A stretch of DNA of 64,000 nucleotides from Petaurus breviceps papuanus (lineage: Eukaryota > Chordata > Mammalia > Diprotodontia > Petauridae): contig JAMXIF010000065.1 of assembly GCA_028583685.1 (NCBI GenBank), forward strand, positions 32,784,763-32,848,762, given 5' to 3'. The notes beneath the pieces are model-generated. The model made no database searches. It worked only from the letters and a program-made list of their open reading frames with translations, and was not told the DNA's origin. The position numbers were made by a program, and so were the translations under genes. This document shows positions 21,666 through 31,834 of the stretch, piece by piece; within the stretch, counting starts at the first letter, position 1, and each line of letters begins with the position of its first letter.

Positions 21666-22889
21666 AAATGGATGAAGAATTATAGATATCTCTGAATCCA
21701 GTCATGAGATTAGGACAGCAATGTATGAACTATATAGATTGTATTCTGGGACCATTAGTTTGCCCATTGATTCTGGTTTGAATATAGATCTACCTAATCA
21801 TATCAGAGTAAACTGGTACTCCAGGATACTTTAATTCACAGCCTTGAAGTAAGAGCAAATATTTTCAAAAGCTATGGAAGAATCCCAAGCCATTCAAAGG
21901 ATGGCTGAACAAAGATAGTCATTATCTAAGGTGGAGATGAATGAGGAGAGATGCAGGCAGAGGCACCCAGAATCCTCTGCATCCTTGAAATAATAGAACT
22001 CTGGAATTCCTGAAAATAAAGAATGACCATAATAGAGCCTTGACTAAACAAGGACATAGCCACCAGCAAGTCAAAATTATTCTTATTGAGAAATGGTCCC
22101 AGAGCTGCAATATTTCCTCGCTGATAAAATGACAGATCAGTAATAGATTGGAGATGTATATCCATTAATATAACCATTCTACTAATCCATTTTTTAAATT
22201 AACATTATATAAAATTAACTGTCACACAAACAAGATATACTTGTTCATTAAATATAGTTGAAGAGAGGAAGAGAGTAGTGATCACTGTGGCTGATCTGCT
22301 CCCTTAATCAAGTTAAGACATATTAAGAGATGTCTCTGCTCTGGCTAGTATGGATGAGGAAAGAAGTGTGCCACGTTCTAGATAAATATAATGAAAAAGG
22401 CAGGGATGGGCTGTGATATAATGGGTGCTGTTAATTCTAGACATGAGAGTAAAAGAATTAGAAAATATGGCATGGAATTCTCTGGATGATGACCTCCCAA
22501 TGTCATTAACTAGATGTCATTGATATCAGAAAACTGAAGCAAACAATGTAGAGGAGGGTACAGAGAGGAAGTCCAGGTGCTGCTCTCTGGATGAGACCAA
22601 TTGATCAGGGCCATCAGGAAGAAGGCAGATGACTGGAAAATGGGGGTGGATTTGTAACTAGCCTTGATGAGAGAGCCTCTAAGTTTGGTAGGAGAATCAA
22701 TGGTCATGGTATACTGTTCATTACTTGACAAGAGAAGATTAAGTCATTGCCAGGAGGCCATGGAGTATGTTCATGATACACAATATGTATCAGTTTGAAG
22801 CAGACAATGATAAGAACCATAAGGTCAGTTTCTTTGTGGTATGATTTATCTGAATCCTAGATCGCAGCAGAACTTTTCTTCATATTATC
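21666..22889. other. Unassigned, low repeat content
   Basis: Over 1.2 kb without a repeat I can name. Two overlapping minus frames (21922-22110 and 21926-22177) and 22510-22731 minus (73 codons) show no domain or splice context. Confidence 0.35.
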
Positions 22890-23039
22890 AAGTAATTAAC
22901 AAGCTTTTAAGTGCTCACCACATGCAGACTCTGTACTAAATGCTGGTGATACAAAGAGAAAGTAAAAATAGTTCTTTACCTCAAAGAGCTTACATTATAA
23001 GGAACAGACAACATTCATATAAATAGGTACATTTTAGAG

Positions 23040-23185
23040 TATATGGAAGTAGTATATACATACACAGAGTAAATGGGGTATATACATAGTATATACTATA
23101 TATATGTGTGTGTGTGTGTGAATATAAAGTATATACATATGTGTGTATATAGAATAGATACGAATATAGAATATATATGAATACA
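23040..23185. repeat. TA/TG-rich microsatellite
   Basis: Irregular ATATAC and GTGTGTG units inside the E repeat. It explains the Tyr/His-rich minus frame 22990-23244. Confidence 0.85.
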
Positions 23186-24299
23186 AAATATAATGCACAC
23201 ATGGAGTAGATGGAAGGTAACCTAATAGCAGAAGGTACCAGCACCTGAGAAGAATTGGGAAAGGTTTCCTGAATTGAGCTCAGTCTTGAAGGAAAGCCAG
23301 CATTCTAAAAGGGGAGGTGAAGAGGGAGAGCATTGTCATCATGGGAGACAAGCAGTGCAAAGACATTGAGACAGAAGATGCAGTGTTATGTTTTAAGAAT
23401 AGCAAGTAAGCCAGTATGGATGGATTGTAGGGCATGAGGATGGAAAATACTGTATAAAGTGATTGGAGAGGTAGAAAGGGATCAGGTTGTAAAGATCTTT
23501 AAATGACAAAAATTTATATTTTATCCTAGGTATAATAGGAAGTCAATGAAGTTTATTGGGCATGTTGGGAATAGGGTGTTGACATGAGCAGATCTACATT
23601 TTAGGAATATTATTTGGTAATTGTGAGGAGGGTGAATTGTAGAAGGGATACTGTAGGCCAAGAGACCAATTAGGATACTACTGCAAAAGGCAAGGAAAGA
23701 AGAGATGAGGACCTGAATAAAGCATGAGCTATATTAGGGAATGAATGATAAAATATTTGTTAAGCATGTATTTATTATTTATACATTATGTGCCATTTAC
23801 TGTGCCAGACCAAAGACAGTCTTGGTCCTCAAGAAACTTACATTCTAGTGGGGGAAACAACACTTATGAGGAGTGGTGGCCAGGGAAGGCTGCTTTGGTT
23901 TTCAAAGTCAAAAGAAAGGGGAGTGGAGAGATGCAGTAGATAATTGACATGTCCTTACCAGAAACACTGGTAATATTGATTTGATTATTGCTCTCAGAGC
24001 AAGAGGTCAAAATCTGAAGTGGGTACAAGAAAGAGCATAGATCTAAGGTAGATGGGAAGGATAAAACTGTAGTTCATGACACAAGGTCGGGTTTAAGATG
24101 CCTAGATGGAAAGAATGTTCATCAATAAAAACAATGTGAACCCCGGGTGGGAATTCCAAAGTTGAGTGTCATACTTCCTTTAGGTGAGTAAACTTAGTCT
24201 TTCCAAGACATGGCCTCTGAAAGTCTTTTTGAGAAGTACAGTAACAGCCAGACAAGTAACAAAATGATGATGTTACAGAAGTAGACTGGAGAGAGAAGG

Positions 24300-24500
24300 G
24301 GATGAATGTGACCGTACCTTCTATTTACTCTGCATGTACCTCATATTTAACTATTTATAATAATTTTGTTTTATCTTTTAAGAGTATGTTCCTTAAGGGT
24401 GTAAAATAATTTTTCCTTTGTACCTAGTACTTAGTACAGGCCTGGTGCATAGTAAATGCTTAATACAAGAATGCTGATTGATTGATTGATTGATTGGTTT
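24300..24500 (+). mobile_element. L2-type LINE 3' tail with (GATT)n end
   Basis: GTATGTTCCTTAAGGGTGTA, ACCTAGTACTTAGTACAGGC, GCATAGTAAATGCTTAATAC, then GATTGATTGATTGATTGATT at 24476-24497. Confidence 0.75.
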
Positions 24501-24525
24501 TTCAAAGGTAGAGTCGACAAGACTT

Positions 24526-24768
24526 ACCCTGTTTAGTCAGTTCAGTCATGTTCAATTCTTTATTGATCCCATTTTCTTGGCAGAGATACTGGAGTTTTTG
24601 CAATTTTCTTCTCCAGTTCATTTTGCAGATCAGAAAACTGAGGCAAACAGTATTTAGTGACTTTCCCAGGGTCACACAGCTAGTAAGCATCTAAGGCCAG
24701 ATTTGAACTCAAGAAGATGAGCCTTCCTAACTTCAGGTTAAACACTATCCACTGAGCCACCTCGCTGT
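24526..24768 (-). mobile_element. SINE C (CORE-SINE with RTE/BovB-like tail), minus
   Basis: Tail first: AGTCAGTTCAGTCATGTTCA, CTTGGCAGAGATACTGGAG, then AAAACTGAGGCAAACAG, CACACAGCTAGTAAGC and the head CACTGAGCCACCTCGCTGT. GACAAGACTT flanks it exactly (24516-24525 and 24769-24778). Confidence 0.88.
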
Positions 24769-25314
24769 GACAAGACTTGGCAATTAATTATATATATTCT
24801 ACTTGAGAAAAAGGGAAGAATCAAGGATGATTTCAAGGTTAAAAACTGAGGCAACCAGAAGTGTGTTGGTTCCATTAACAGAAATGAGTAAGATTAGAGG
24901 AAGGATGGGTCTTGGGGCAAATATAACAAGTTTTCTATGTTGAGTTTGAAAGATCTGTGGGAAATCACAGTAATGTCAAGCAGGCAGCTCATAATAATGG
25001 GGCTGGAATTCAGGAGAGAGAGAAAGCTGGTTATATGGATTGGAAATTGTTTTTACAGAGATTGATTATTAACACACAGAGGCTCATGAGATGACCAAGG
25101 GTTGAAAAGTAAGAATGTTTTTCAAAAATTGGTTGGTGTAGGTGGCTATTGAGATCCCCTCCAAATAAAATCCTGTGATTTTGTGGGTGATGATGTAGAG
25201 AGAGAAGAAGACCCAGAATTATCTGTTGTCACCTTCAAAATTAAATCCATGGGAAAATGTCAAGGCCCCATTCTTATGCCACATTTGAAACCTGGACCTT
25301 CTGTAAGCATCTAT

Positions 25315-25545
25315 TTGTTGTTATTGTGCTTGTTCAATTGTTTCAGTCATGTCTGACTTTCCATGATCTCATTTGGGGTTTTCTTGGTGAAGATATTAGA
25401 TTCATTTTCCAGCTCATTTGACAGATGAGGAAACTGAGGCAAACAGGGTTAAGTGACTTGCCCAGGGTCACATAGCTAAAAGGTATCCGCAGCTGGTTTT
25501 GAGCTCAGGTCTTCCTGACTCCAAGCCCCAGCATCCATTTAACTT
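25315..25545 (-). mobile_element. SINE C, minus
   Basis: TTGTTTCAGTCATGTCTGAC, TCATTTGGGGTTTTCTTGG, GAGGAAACTGAGGCAAACAG, then GTTTTGAGCTCAGGTCTTCC. The head is decayed. Confidence 0.82.
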
Positions 25546-25997
25546 TCCACAAAATGGTAACCCCGCCTGCCTCAGGAAGGCCTTGGACTGCAGCCAAGCT
25601 GCCAGCACTAGAATGATGCTTACTACAGCAGAATGCCTCTGAACAAGGCTACAGGGGGAGCATGGCAACAGGATGCTCAAAATGCCCTTATGTGGAAAAT
25701 GGAAATGGGACAGCCACCAATGGGGGAGACTTGAGAAATACCATCAGGCTGCAGTGAAGCACAACTTGAAAATGATACAGCCAAACAGTCATCTGCTGAG
25801 ACACAGCAGCTACAGCAGAAGGTCCAAGCTGGTAAGAAGCAATTAGAAATGGGGTGGCGAGCACCAAACAGAAGCATCAGGAAGCCAACAAAAGGAGAAC
25901 AAAAGGCACCAAAGGAACAGCATCAGCTTCTTCACCTTGAGTAAGTCGCTCACCTCAGTTTCCATATCTGTGAAACAAAAGGATTCAACTCCACCAG
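25546..25997 (+). other. Unassigned; coiled-coil-like open frame of doubtful status
   Basis: The frame 25735-25944 has 69 codons after a stop and no early ATG. It is rich in Gln, Glu and Lys around AETQQLQQKVQAGKKQLE. Its end runs into a plus MIR fragment (25930-25997), where the CORE gives a donor-like GTAAGT at 25941. It could be a decayed processed copy of a coiled-coil gene or chance. The overlapping minus frames (25468-25680 and 25677-25877) have no known domain. Confidence 0.2.
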
Positions 25998-26225
25998 GAT
26001 TCTTAATCTTTTTCTGTTTCATGGACCCCTTTGGAAATCTGCTAAAGCCTCATGGACTCCTTGTCAAAATATTTGTTGCCTACATTCATAAGTGAAGGAA
26101 ATGCTGTTTTAGTTAGAGATTAGTGAAAATAGAGGTACATTTTTCCCATTCAAGTTCACCGACTTCCTGAAATCTACTAACCCTTTGAAAGTCCATGGAT
26201 CCAGGTTAGGAACCCCAGGCTAGAC
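25995..26225. mobile_element. Short element with terminal inverted repeats (MITE-like)
   Basis: Begins ATTCTTAATCTTTTTCTG and ends CAGGTTAGGAACCCC, an imperfect inverted pair. The interior has CATGGACCCCTTTGG. It shares the layout of 43731-43925, so the two are likely copies of one old DNA-transposon-derived family. Confidence 0.5.
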
Positions 26226-26329
26226 TATACAATCTCCAAGCTTCCCCCAGCTCAAATTCCATTCAATTCAATAGCCAATGCCTCAAGTCAAAAAGATCAT
26301 CTTTATGGGTCTACAACAGGGAAAGTAAT

Positions 26330-26500
26330 GGAAAGAACACTGAAGTCATAAATGCTGAATTTCCATTTCAGTTTTGTGACTGACAACCTTGATAACTTTT
26401 GACAGATCACTTTCCTTCTCTGGGTCTCAGTTTCCTCATTCATAAATAAAGGAATTGGCTGAGATGATCTGTATGGTTCTTTGATGATATAAAAAGCTTT
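26330..26500 (+). mobile_element. MIR-type SINE
   Basis: AATGGAAAGAACACTGAAGT, TTTTGACAGATCACTTTCC, CTGGGTCTCAGTTTCCTCAT. Confidence 0.65.
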
Positions 26501-26523
26501 GGTGATAGCAACTCAGCAATGCC

Positions 26524-26625
26524 GATGGATGGATGGATGGATGGATGGATGGATGGGGGGTGGATGGATGAGGGGTAGACAGGTGGACGGATGGATGGGT
26601 AGGTGGATGAGTGGATGGATGGATC
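26524..26625. repeat. (GGAT)n microsatellite
   Basis: A GGAT array with interruptions (GGGG near 26557 and 26572, ACAG near 26578). It explains the Ser-Ile-His-Pro minus frames. Confidence 0.95.
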
Positions 26626-26629
26626 CATT

Positions 26630-26930
26630 TGTCAAGTATTTACTATGTGATAAGCACAAATCATGAGAATGCAAATGCAAAATAGTCCCTGCTCTCAAGA
26701 AACTTACATTCTAATGGGGAAAGACAACAAATATAGAGGAACATTCCTCTAATAAGGGAGTTTGGACTGAGAATTCATAGAGCTGGTAAATAGAGTCAAA
26801 GGAGAATTGGCTTTATAGTCCTTATAGTAACTATGGCGATGTTTATTTAATTCCTGTTTCTAGAGCAAGATGTAAAAAGTATATTTTGGGATATGTGGAA
26901 GGGCAGTGGCAGAGTGAATGGCATTAAGAT
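26630..26930 (+). mobile_element. E repeat fragment
   Basis: GTCAAGTATTTACTATGTGA, CTGCTCTCAAGAAACTTACA and TTCTAATGGGGAAAGACAAC give the E opening. The inner part is decayed. Confidence 0.62.
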
Positions 26931-27065
26931 ACCCAGGGTGGATGGTTAGGTGAGACGCAAAGCATGTCTAGATTCAGCAATGTATTATTCACCATATGAA
27001 TTTGTGCTCACTCACTCATCACTCAGGACACTGTGAGTCCCAGGCAGGGAAATCTAAAACTGAGT

Positions 27066-27470
27066 GGTTTAATAGATCCAGTGAGGGAAGAAAGCAGGGG
27101 TATTTAGCCGAGAGAAGAGAAGACTCGGGGGAACAGGACAGCTGTCTTCAAGAATGTGACAGTTGTGTTGGGAAAGACATATGAGATTTGTTTTACTGGG
27201 ACTCTGAAAGCAGAGCCAGGAGCAATGCACAGAAGTTGCCAAAGGGCTGGTTTAAGCCTGACATAAGGAAAAAATTCTGAAGAAAACTTTGCAAAAGTGG
27301 AATGAGCTGTTTCAGGAGGTAGTGGCTTTTCCTTCTCTAGAAGTTTTCAAGCAAAATCTGGCTGTTTATTTATTGGGCATCCCTTTAAAAAGATGTTTGT
27401 TCATGTGTGGGTTGGAGTGGATGAGTTCTGAGATCCCTTCTACATCTGAAATACCCTGATTTTTAACAGT
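27066..27470 (+). mobile_element. CR1/L3-type LINE 3' end
   Basis: GACAGCTGTCTTCAAGAATG, AAAGCAGAGCCAGGAGCAAT, TTTAAGCCTGACATAAGGAA, AAAGTGGAATGAGCTGTTTC, TAGAAGTTTTCAAGCAAAAT and AGATCCCTTCTACATCTGA in family order. Confidence 0.75.
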
Positions 27471-27599
27471 GTGACAATCTTGCAATAATCCTATATTTGA
27501 TACACTGGTAGCAAAATATTGAGCACAGAATTTGTCACATTGAAAGTGTTGAATCAATGTTGTTGTGGAGGGGGGAGGTAGTTCGCTCATTTAGCATGC

Positions 27600-27879
27600 G
27601 TTTTTTAAAGAGAAATAATTATAAAGTACACTAAATCTTCATTTAAACTATTCATAATTATTAGTTCAGTATTAGTAATCAGAAGAACCAGTCAACCATG
27701 AATTTTAAATTGTGAAATAAATTTCCCTCCAAAATTCTTCCAAATATGTGGTGTTGTCAATTTGACGGCCTCAACGATCACTTGTTATAATGACATCCTT
27801 CTCCTTAAGAAAATATTGAAAAAGAAGTATCACAATGGACCTTTGACAGTACTGTTCTAAAAAAACAAAAACATTAACC
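27600..27879. other. Low-repeat AT-rich block, possible conserved noncoding element
   Basis: No repeat signature is seen. Several TAAT cores cluster here (AGAAATAATTATAAAG, TTCATAATTATTAGTT). Candidate only: conservation cannot be judged from one genome. Confidence 0.3.
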
Positions 27880-28040
27880 AGCTCTTTGGATTTGTAGTCA
27901 GAAGGTTTGAGACCCAACCCAGACTCTGTAACTTATATGACCTAAGGAAAGTAAATGAAGATCTTTGCATTGTTCAAATGTAAAATAAGGACCAGATGAT
28001 TTCTGAGATCCCCCCACTTCTAAACCTTTGGTCTCTCTAG
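27880..28040 (+). mobile_element. MIR-type SINE
   Basis: GGTTTGAGACCCAACCCAG, TAACTTATATGACCTAAGG, AATGTAAAATAAGGACC, GAGATCCCCCCACTTCTAAA. Confidence 0.62.
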
Positions 28041-28049
28041 GAGCTTCTA

Positions 28050-28590
28050 ATATGAAAAGCTTAGATTTGATCACCTGACAGGATAAGGTTTCTGACGCTG
28101 AAGACCTTTCTGGAACTAAATTGCCATGCTTTCAAACTCTACTGCAGAGAGCACAGCTCAGATGGGCTGGTCCCATTGTTCAAATACCAAAAATATGCTT
28201 GCCTAAAAGATAATTTTATGGAGAACTCACACAAGGCAAGCCCTCACATGATGGTCAGAAGTGGTATGAGGGCACTTTCAAGGTCTCTCTGAAGAACTTT
28301 GGAATTGATTTCATGACATTGGAGACACTGACAAAGGATTGCCCAACATGGTGTGCTGTGTGTGCTCTATGTACAAAGCAGAATTGAAGTAGCTCCAAAA
28401 AAACACGAAATGCACAGATTTAGAGAATCCACCCCAAATGTTCACATGGACTATCTGTGCCTGATCTGTGATGAAACATTCTAAGCTCATGTTGGTCTTA
28501 TCAGTCACAGTCAGAAACACTGTAATTTAATCGAACATAGTGATGTCATTTTGGTCCTCTTTAAGAACCAAGGACAACGACCAACCGGCT
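28050..28590 (+). mobile_element. RTE/L2-like LINE, end of ORF2 and tail
   Basis: Translating 28141-28200 gives LQRAQLRWAGPIVQIPKICL, close to the RWAGHV-RMP-LPK block near the C-end of RTE-type ORF2 proteins. At 28458-28520 CLICDETF, a stop, then AHVGLISHSQKH resembles the terminal zinc-finger-like motif of such ORFs. Several stops make it a pseudo-copy. The last 45 bp match, inverted, the end of element D. Confidence 0.65.
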
Positions 28591-28599
28591 TAGCTTCAT

Positions 28600-28800
28600 A
28601 GAGTGCTTTTATATTTGAAAAGTATGCTTATATACAGGGTCTCATTTCATCTTCACAGGTATTGTAAATTCCCCATTTTCCAGATCAGAAAACTGAAGCT
28701 CAGAGAATTTGGGTGACTTTCCACAATCATATCGCTAATGGATAAAAGGATTAAATCTAAGTCCTCCTGCATCCAGATCCAGATCCCTTGCCACTAAACT
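28600..28800 (-). mobile_element. MIR-type SINE, minus
   Basis: TCTCATTTCATCTTCACAGG, CCCATTTTCCAGATCAGAAA, AGCTCAGAGAATTTGGGTG, TAAATCTAAGTCCTCCTGC. Confidence 0.7.
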
Positions 28801-29039
28801 GAAGGAAGTAGCCTTCTGCTCCAGGTAAATGCCAAGAGCTGCCGGACTTCTAAAGGCCTTAGCATTTTCATCTGTAAAATGAGGATGGAGGATCAGATAA
28901 CAGATCACTCGTTCTGAAATTCTATTATTTCCTCAAGGTCCCTTCTAACACTGCTAGTCTGTGTTCTATGTTCTCATGTCCCCTCTGGCTTTGATATTCT
29001 GTAGTTCAGTGATAGAAGTGGTAAATTCAACATCATTAT

Positions 29040-29340
29040 TCTTACAGAACAAAGAATATTTGCATTTTTAGAACTTTCTCTAGCATAACACCATGTTATT
29101 ATCCCCTCCGAGGAGGTCGGAAATAGGAAATCAGTGCCAAGGGAACCAATTGAAAAGCGAAAATGTTCTTCCCCATCAGCAGATTATTTTTGTCTACACA
29201 ATGCAAAGGGATCTGTTTGCTTCATTTGGGCCTATAATGTTATCGCGCAGAATTGGCCAAGCGCTGGAATATAACTTAGGCATAACTAGAGCTTCAGTCA
29301 AAATGTTTATAGATTTTTTTTAATAACAAGGATTTCACTA
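29040..29340. other. Low-repeat block, possible conserved noncoding element
   Basis: Contains GAACAAAG (SOX-like) 4 bp from an ATTTGCAT octamer at about 29047-29068. It also carries unusual CpGs for this window (TTATCGCGCAG near 29241, CCTCCGAGG near 29107). The 76-codon plus frame 29093-29323 has no recognised domain. Confidence 0.3.
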
Positions 29341-29500
29341 GTGATTAAGCTGAAACAATGGCCCTGGGAATTCTCAGATCCATTTATCACTATGTAAATT
29401 ACTATTAGTTTTGTGACCTTGAACAAATTACCTATTCTCTTTGGGCTTCAGTCCTCTCATCTATAAAATGGGAATAATGACAATTCATCTGCCAGAAGTT
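29340..29500 (+). mobile_element. MIR-type SINE
   Basis: AGTTTTGTGACCTTGAACAA, TTTGGGCTTCAGTCCTCTC and TCTATAAAATGGGAATAATG. A further plus MIR scrap (GACCTGAATTCAAATCCTGC) lies at 29665-29790, with a TA/CA-rich stretch between. Confidence 0.72.
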
Positions 29501-29889
29501 ATTTTCCTCGAGCAGATAATCATTTAAGAAACCTAAGATCAGAGGATGTAATACAAGAGAACTTATCCTCTTTTTATATACATTAAATATATGAGAGTGT
29601 ATACATATACACATGTATGTATACATACACACACAGAGAATGACCGAATAGGCCCCAAAGAGAGATGGTTTCAAAACCAAGAAGACCTGAATTCAAATCC
29701 TGCCTCTGACACAAATTATCTGACTACCTAGAAAGTCACAACCTCTTGATGCTATAGGCAACTCTTTAAGAATTTAAGTTTCAGGGAAGGTGCCAAACTA
29801 CATTTGTAAAAGGAGTTTCATGTATCAATAAATCCTTGGTCCAGTTCCCAAACACCATCTTTGTGTAGAGAGGCAATATAGCAGAGAGA

Positions 29890-30230
29890 AAGTACATTAG
29901 AGTCCATCTAGTTCAGCCACCTCATTTTGCATATTAAGAAACTGAGGCAGGTGGCTAGGTGGTGCAGTGAATAAAGCGCCGGCCCCGGAGTCAGGAGGAC
30001 CTGAGTTCAGTCCCGGCCTCAGACACTTAACACCCACACAAAAAAACTAGCCATGTAACCTTGGGCAAGTTACTTAACCCCAATTTCCCTCCAAAAGGCA
30101 AAAGAAAAAAAAGAAACTGAGGCCCAGAAAAATCAAAGTACTTGCCCAAGATCAAGAAAGCAACAAACAAAGGATTAAACCCAGGTCCTTTGAGTCAAGA
30201 TGCTTGCCCCCAGCATACCAAACTGCCTCC
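29890..30230 (-). mobile_element. MIR-type SINE, minus, host of a SINE B
   Basis: AGAGTCCATCTAGTTCAGCC and CTCATTTTGCATATTAAG precede the insertion. AGGCCCAGAAAAATCAAAG and ATTAAACCCAGGTCCTTTG follow it, restoring the MIR order. Confidence 0.75.
29949..30110 (+). mobile_element. SINE B nested in a MIR
   Basis: GTGGCTAGGTGGTGCAGTGA head, GGACCTGAGTTCAGTCCCGG, ACTAGCCATGTAACCTTGGG, A tail. AAGAAACTGAGGC is exact at 29936-29948 and 30111-30123. Confidence 0.93.
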
Positions 30231-30239
30231 TGAAAAAAA

Positions 30240-30560
30240 AGTCATTAGAGTGATAAACTTGAAATCAGGAAGACCTAGGGAACATATCTGACCTCTAACA
30301 CTGGGTGACCCTGGACAAAAGTCATTTATAGAACGTAGGGTTGGGGCGACCAGGTGGTTCAGCGAGTAAGAGCACTGGCTCCAGTGTTGGGATGACCTGG
30401 ATCGAATCCCGGGCTCAGATACTCATTACCACACCCAGAAATAACTGTCCGTGTAAGCTTGAACAAGTTACTTAACCCTGATTGCTTAAAAAAAAAAAAA
30501 AGAACGTAGGGTAACACACTAGGAAGTCAGAAACAGGTTGCAATCTGCATGATCAAAAGG
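30240..30560 (+). mobile_element. MIR-type SINE, host of a family A monomer
   Basis: AGTGATAAACTTGAAATCAGG and GTGACCCTGGACAAAAGTC form its head and CORE. The inserted unit occupies 30342-30500. Confidence 0.55.
30342..30500 (+). mobile_element. SINE family A monomer with 12-bp duplication
   Basis: A single unit of the right-monomer type (CACACCCAGAAATAAC). AGAACGTAGGGT is exact at 30330-30341 and 30501-30512, so monomers also insert alone. Confidence 0.92.
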
Positions 30561-31084
30561 AATTTTCAAAGTGGGAGTTCCCTCATGCTGACAAAACCAG
30601 ACATCCTTAATATATTCATGTATGTGTGTATGGAGGCCCAGCTTGTCTATTATCTGGGGATCAACACAGCTAAGTTTAACAAGTCTTATAACCTACAGAC
30701 CTGCCATCACATGACTTTTTTTCAATATATCAACTTCCAAGGACAATTCACTCAGGCAAGGAATGTTTACTATTTACATGGACAGAAGGAAAACCCACAC
30801 TGATGAGATCCTTGAGGTATTGAAGTGGCTGTTTTTTATGAATTGGGTAAAATGTCTTATATATACATGCTTGGGCAAGTTCATATGCATTATTAAAATA
30901 TTTGAAGAAAGACTGTCCATCTTGTGGCACGGAAATGCCATAGAATATTCACGCTCCTTAAAGAAATGACAGCTCTGGGGAACATCAAGAAATATGGAGA
31001 GAAAGCAGCAATCCTGCAAGCTGAAAAAGGAAAGTTGCGAAACATATACATACAGTGACTGCAATGAGATTCTGTTTAAAAGGC
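30561..31084. other. Unassigned, several overlapping frames
   Basis: Three frames on two strands (30549-30803 +, 30763-30969 +, 30774-31094 -) overlap, which argues against any being a gene. No repeat named. Confidence 0.35.
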
Positions 31085-31335
31085 AGCATTGCATGTTAAG
31101 TACAGCCCAGATGTGAAGATAAGAGGGCCTGGGTTTAGATCTTGACTCAAACTCTCGCTTAGCTGCATGACACCAGGCAAATAAATCCCTTAACTTCTCA
31201 AAGCCTAAATTTTCTCATCTGTAAAATGGGGGTGATAATAGGGACCACCATTGTTGTGGTGAATATTAAATGACCTGATATATGAACAGTGCTTTGTTAA
31301 TCTTGAAATCCTATATAAAGATTAGTAGTTATTTT
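31085..31335 (+). mobile_element. MIR-type SINE, near full length
   Basis: GGGTTTAGATCTTGACTCAA, GCATGACACCAGGCAAATAA, TTTTCTCATCTGTAAAATGG, then TGGTGAATATTAAATGACC and CAGTGCTTTGTTAATCTTG. Confidence 0.78.
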
Positions 31336-31339
31336 AAAT

Positions 31340-31559
31340 GCAAATAGTCAACCTGATGAAAAGGGGACAGAAGGAACAGTGGGAAAGTGGCCATTAGTTA
31401 ACCCATATTTTTATCATAATGCTTCTAAATTTATTTTCATATGAGCAGTTTTGTTGTTCTCCATTATGTCTGTAAAGGAGCACATTAATAAAATTCTGAC
31501 TTGCAGCCATATGGCCCCATTTATACAAAGTTAAAACAGCGGCTTAGAAAATCAATTAG
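31340..31559. other. Low-repeat block, possible conserved noncoding element
   Basis: No repeat signature. Includes GGCCATTAGTTAACCCAT and GCAGCCATATGGCCCC. Weak candidate. Confidence 0.25.
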
Positions 31560-31730
31560 TATGGTAGTGTGATGTGGTGGAAGAAGTATTAGATTTGGGG
31601 TCAAAGGACCCAAGTTCAAATGTCAGCACTTTCATTTATTATCTGTGTTACCTTAAGCAAATCAGTTCCCTTGCTGGGTCTCAGGCTCTTTGTCTACAAG
31701 AGAGGGCTGGCTATTTGGCAGTGGTGGGAT
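31560..31730 (+). mobile_element. MIR-type SINE
   Basis: GTGTGATGTGGTGGAAGAAG, CCCAAGTTCAAATGTCAGC, GTTACCTTAAGCAAATCAG, GGTCTCAGGCTCTTTGTC. Confidence 0.68.
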
Positions 31731-31834
31731 AGATCACTTAGAAAATCCTAGATAATTGATAAAGAAAATTATAGCTTCAGTCAAGGTAGAAAATAAGTGA
31801 GCAAAATTAAACAGCAATAACAAAAAAGACTTCC

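Larger units (their letters stand above)
22890..25160 (+). mobile_element. E repeat, long broken copy
   Basis: Opening at 22890 (AAGCTTTTAAGTGCTCACC), AAAGAGCTTACATTATAAGG, AAAGACATTGAGACAGAAGA, GTAAAGATCTTTAAATGAC, TGACATGAGCAGATCTACAT, ending after AATCAAGGATGATTTCAAGG and TTTGAAAGATCTGTGGGA (24820-24960). A second opening at 23745-23940, an L2 tail and a SINE C lie inside it. I recall this as a mammal-wide repeat but do not name it. No intact frame. Confidence 0.6.

Noticed and set aside
25941-25946. GTAAGT splice donor of a coding exon
   Set aside because: It is part of a MIR CORE (CTTGAGTAAGTC), so the match is expected without any exon.
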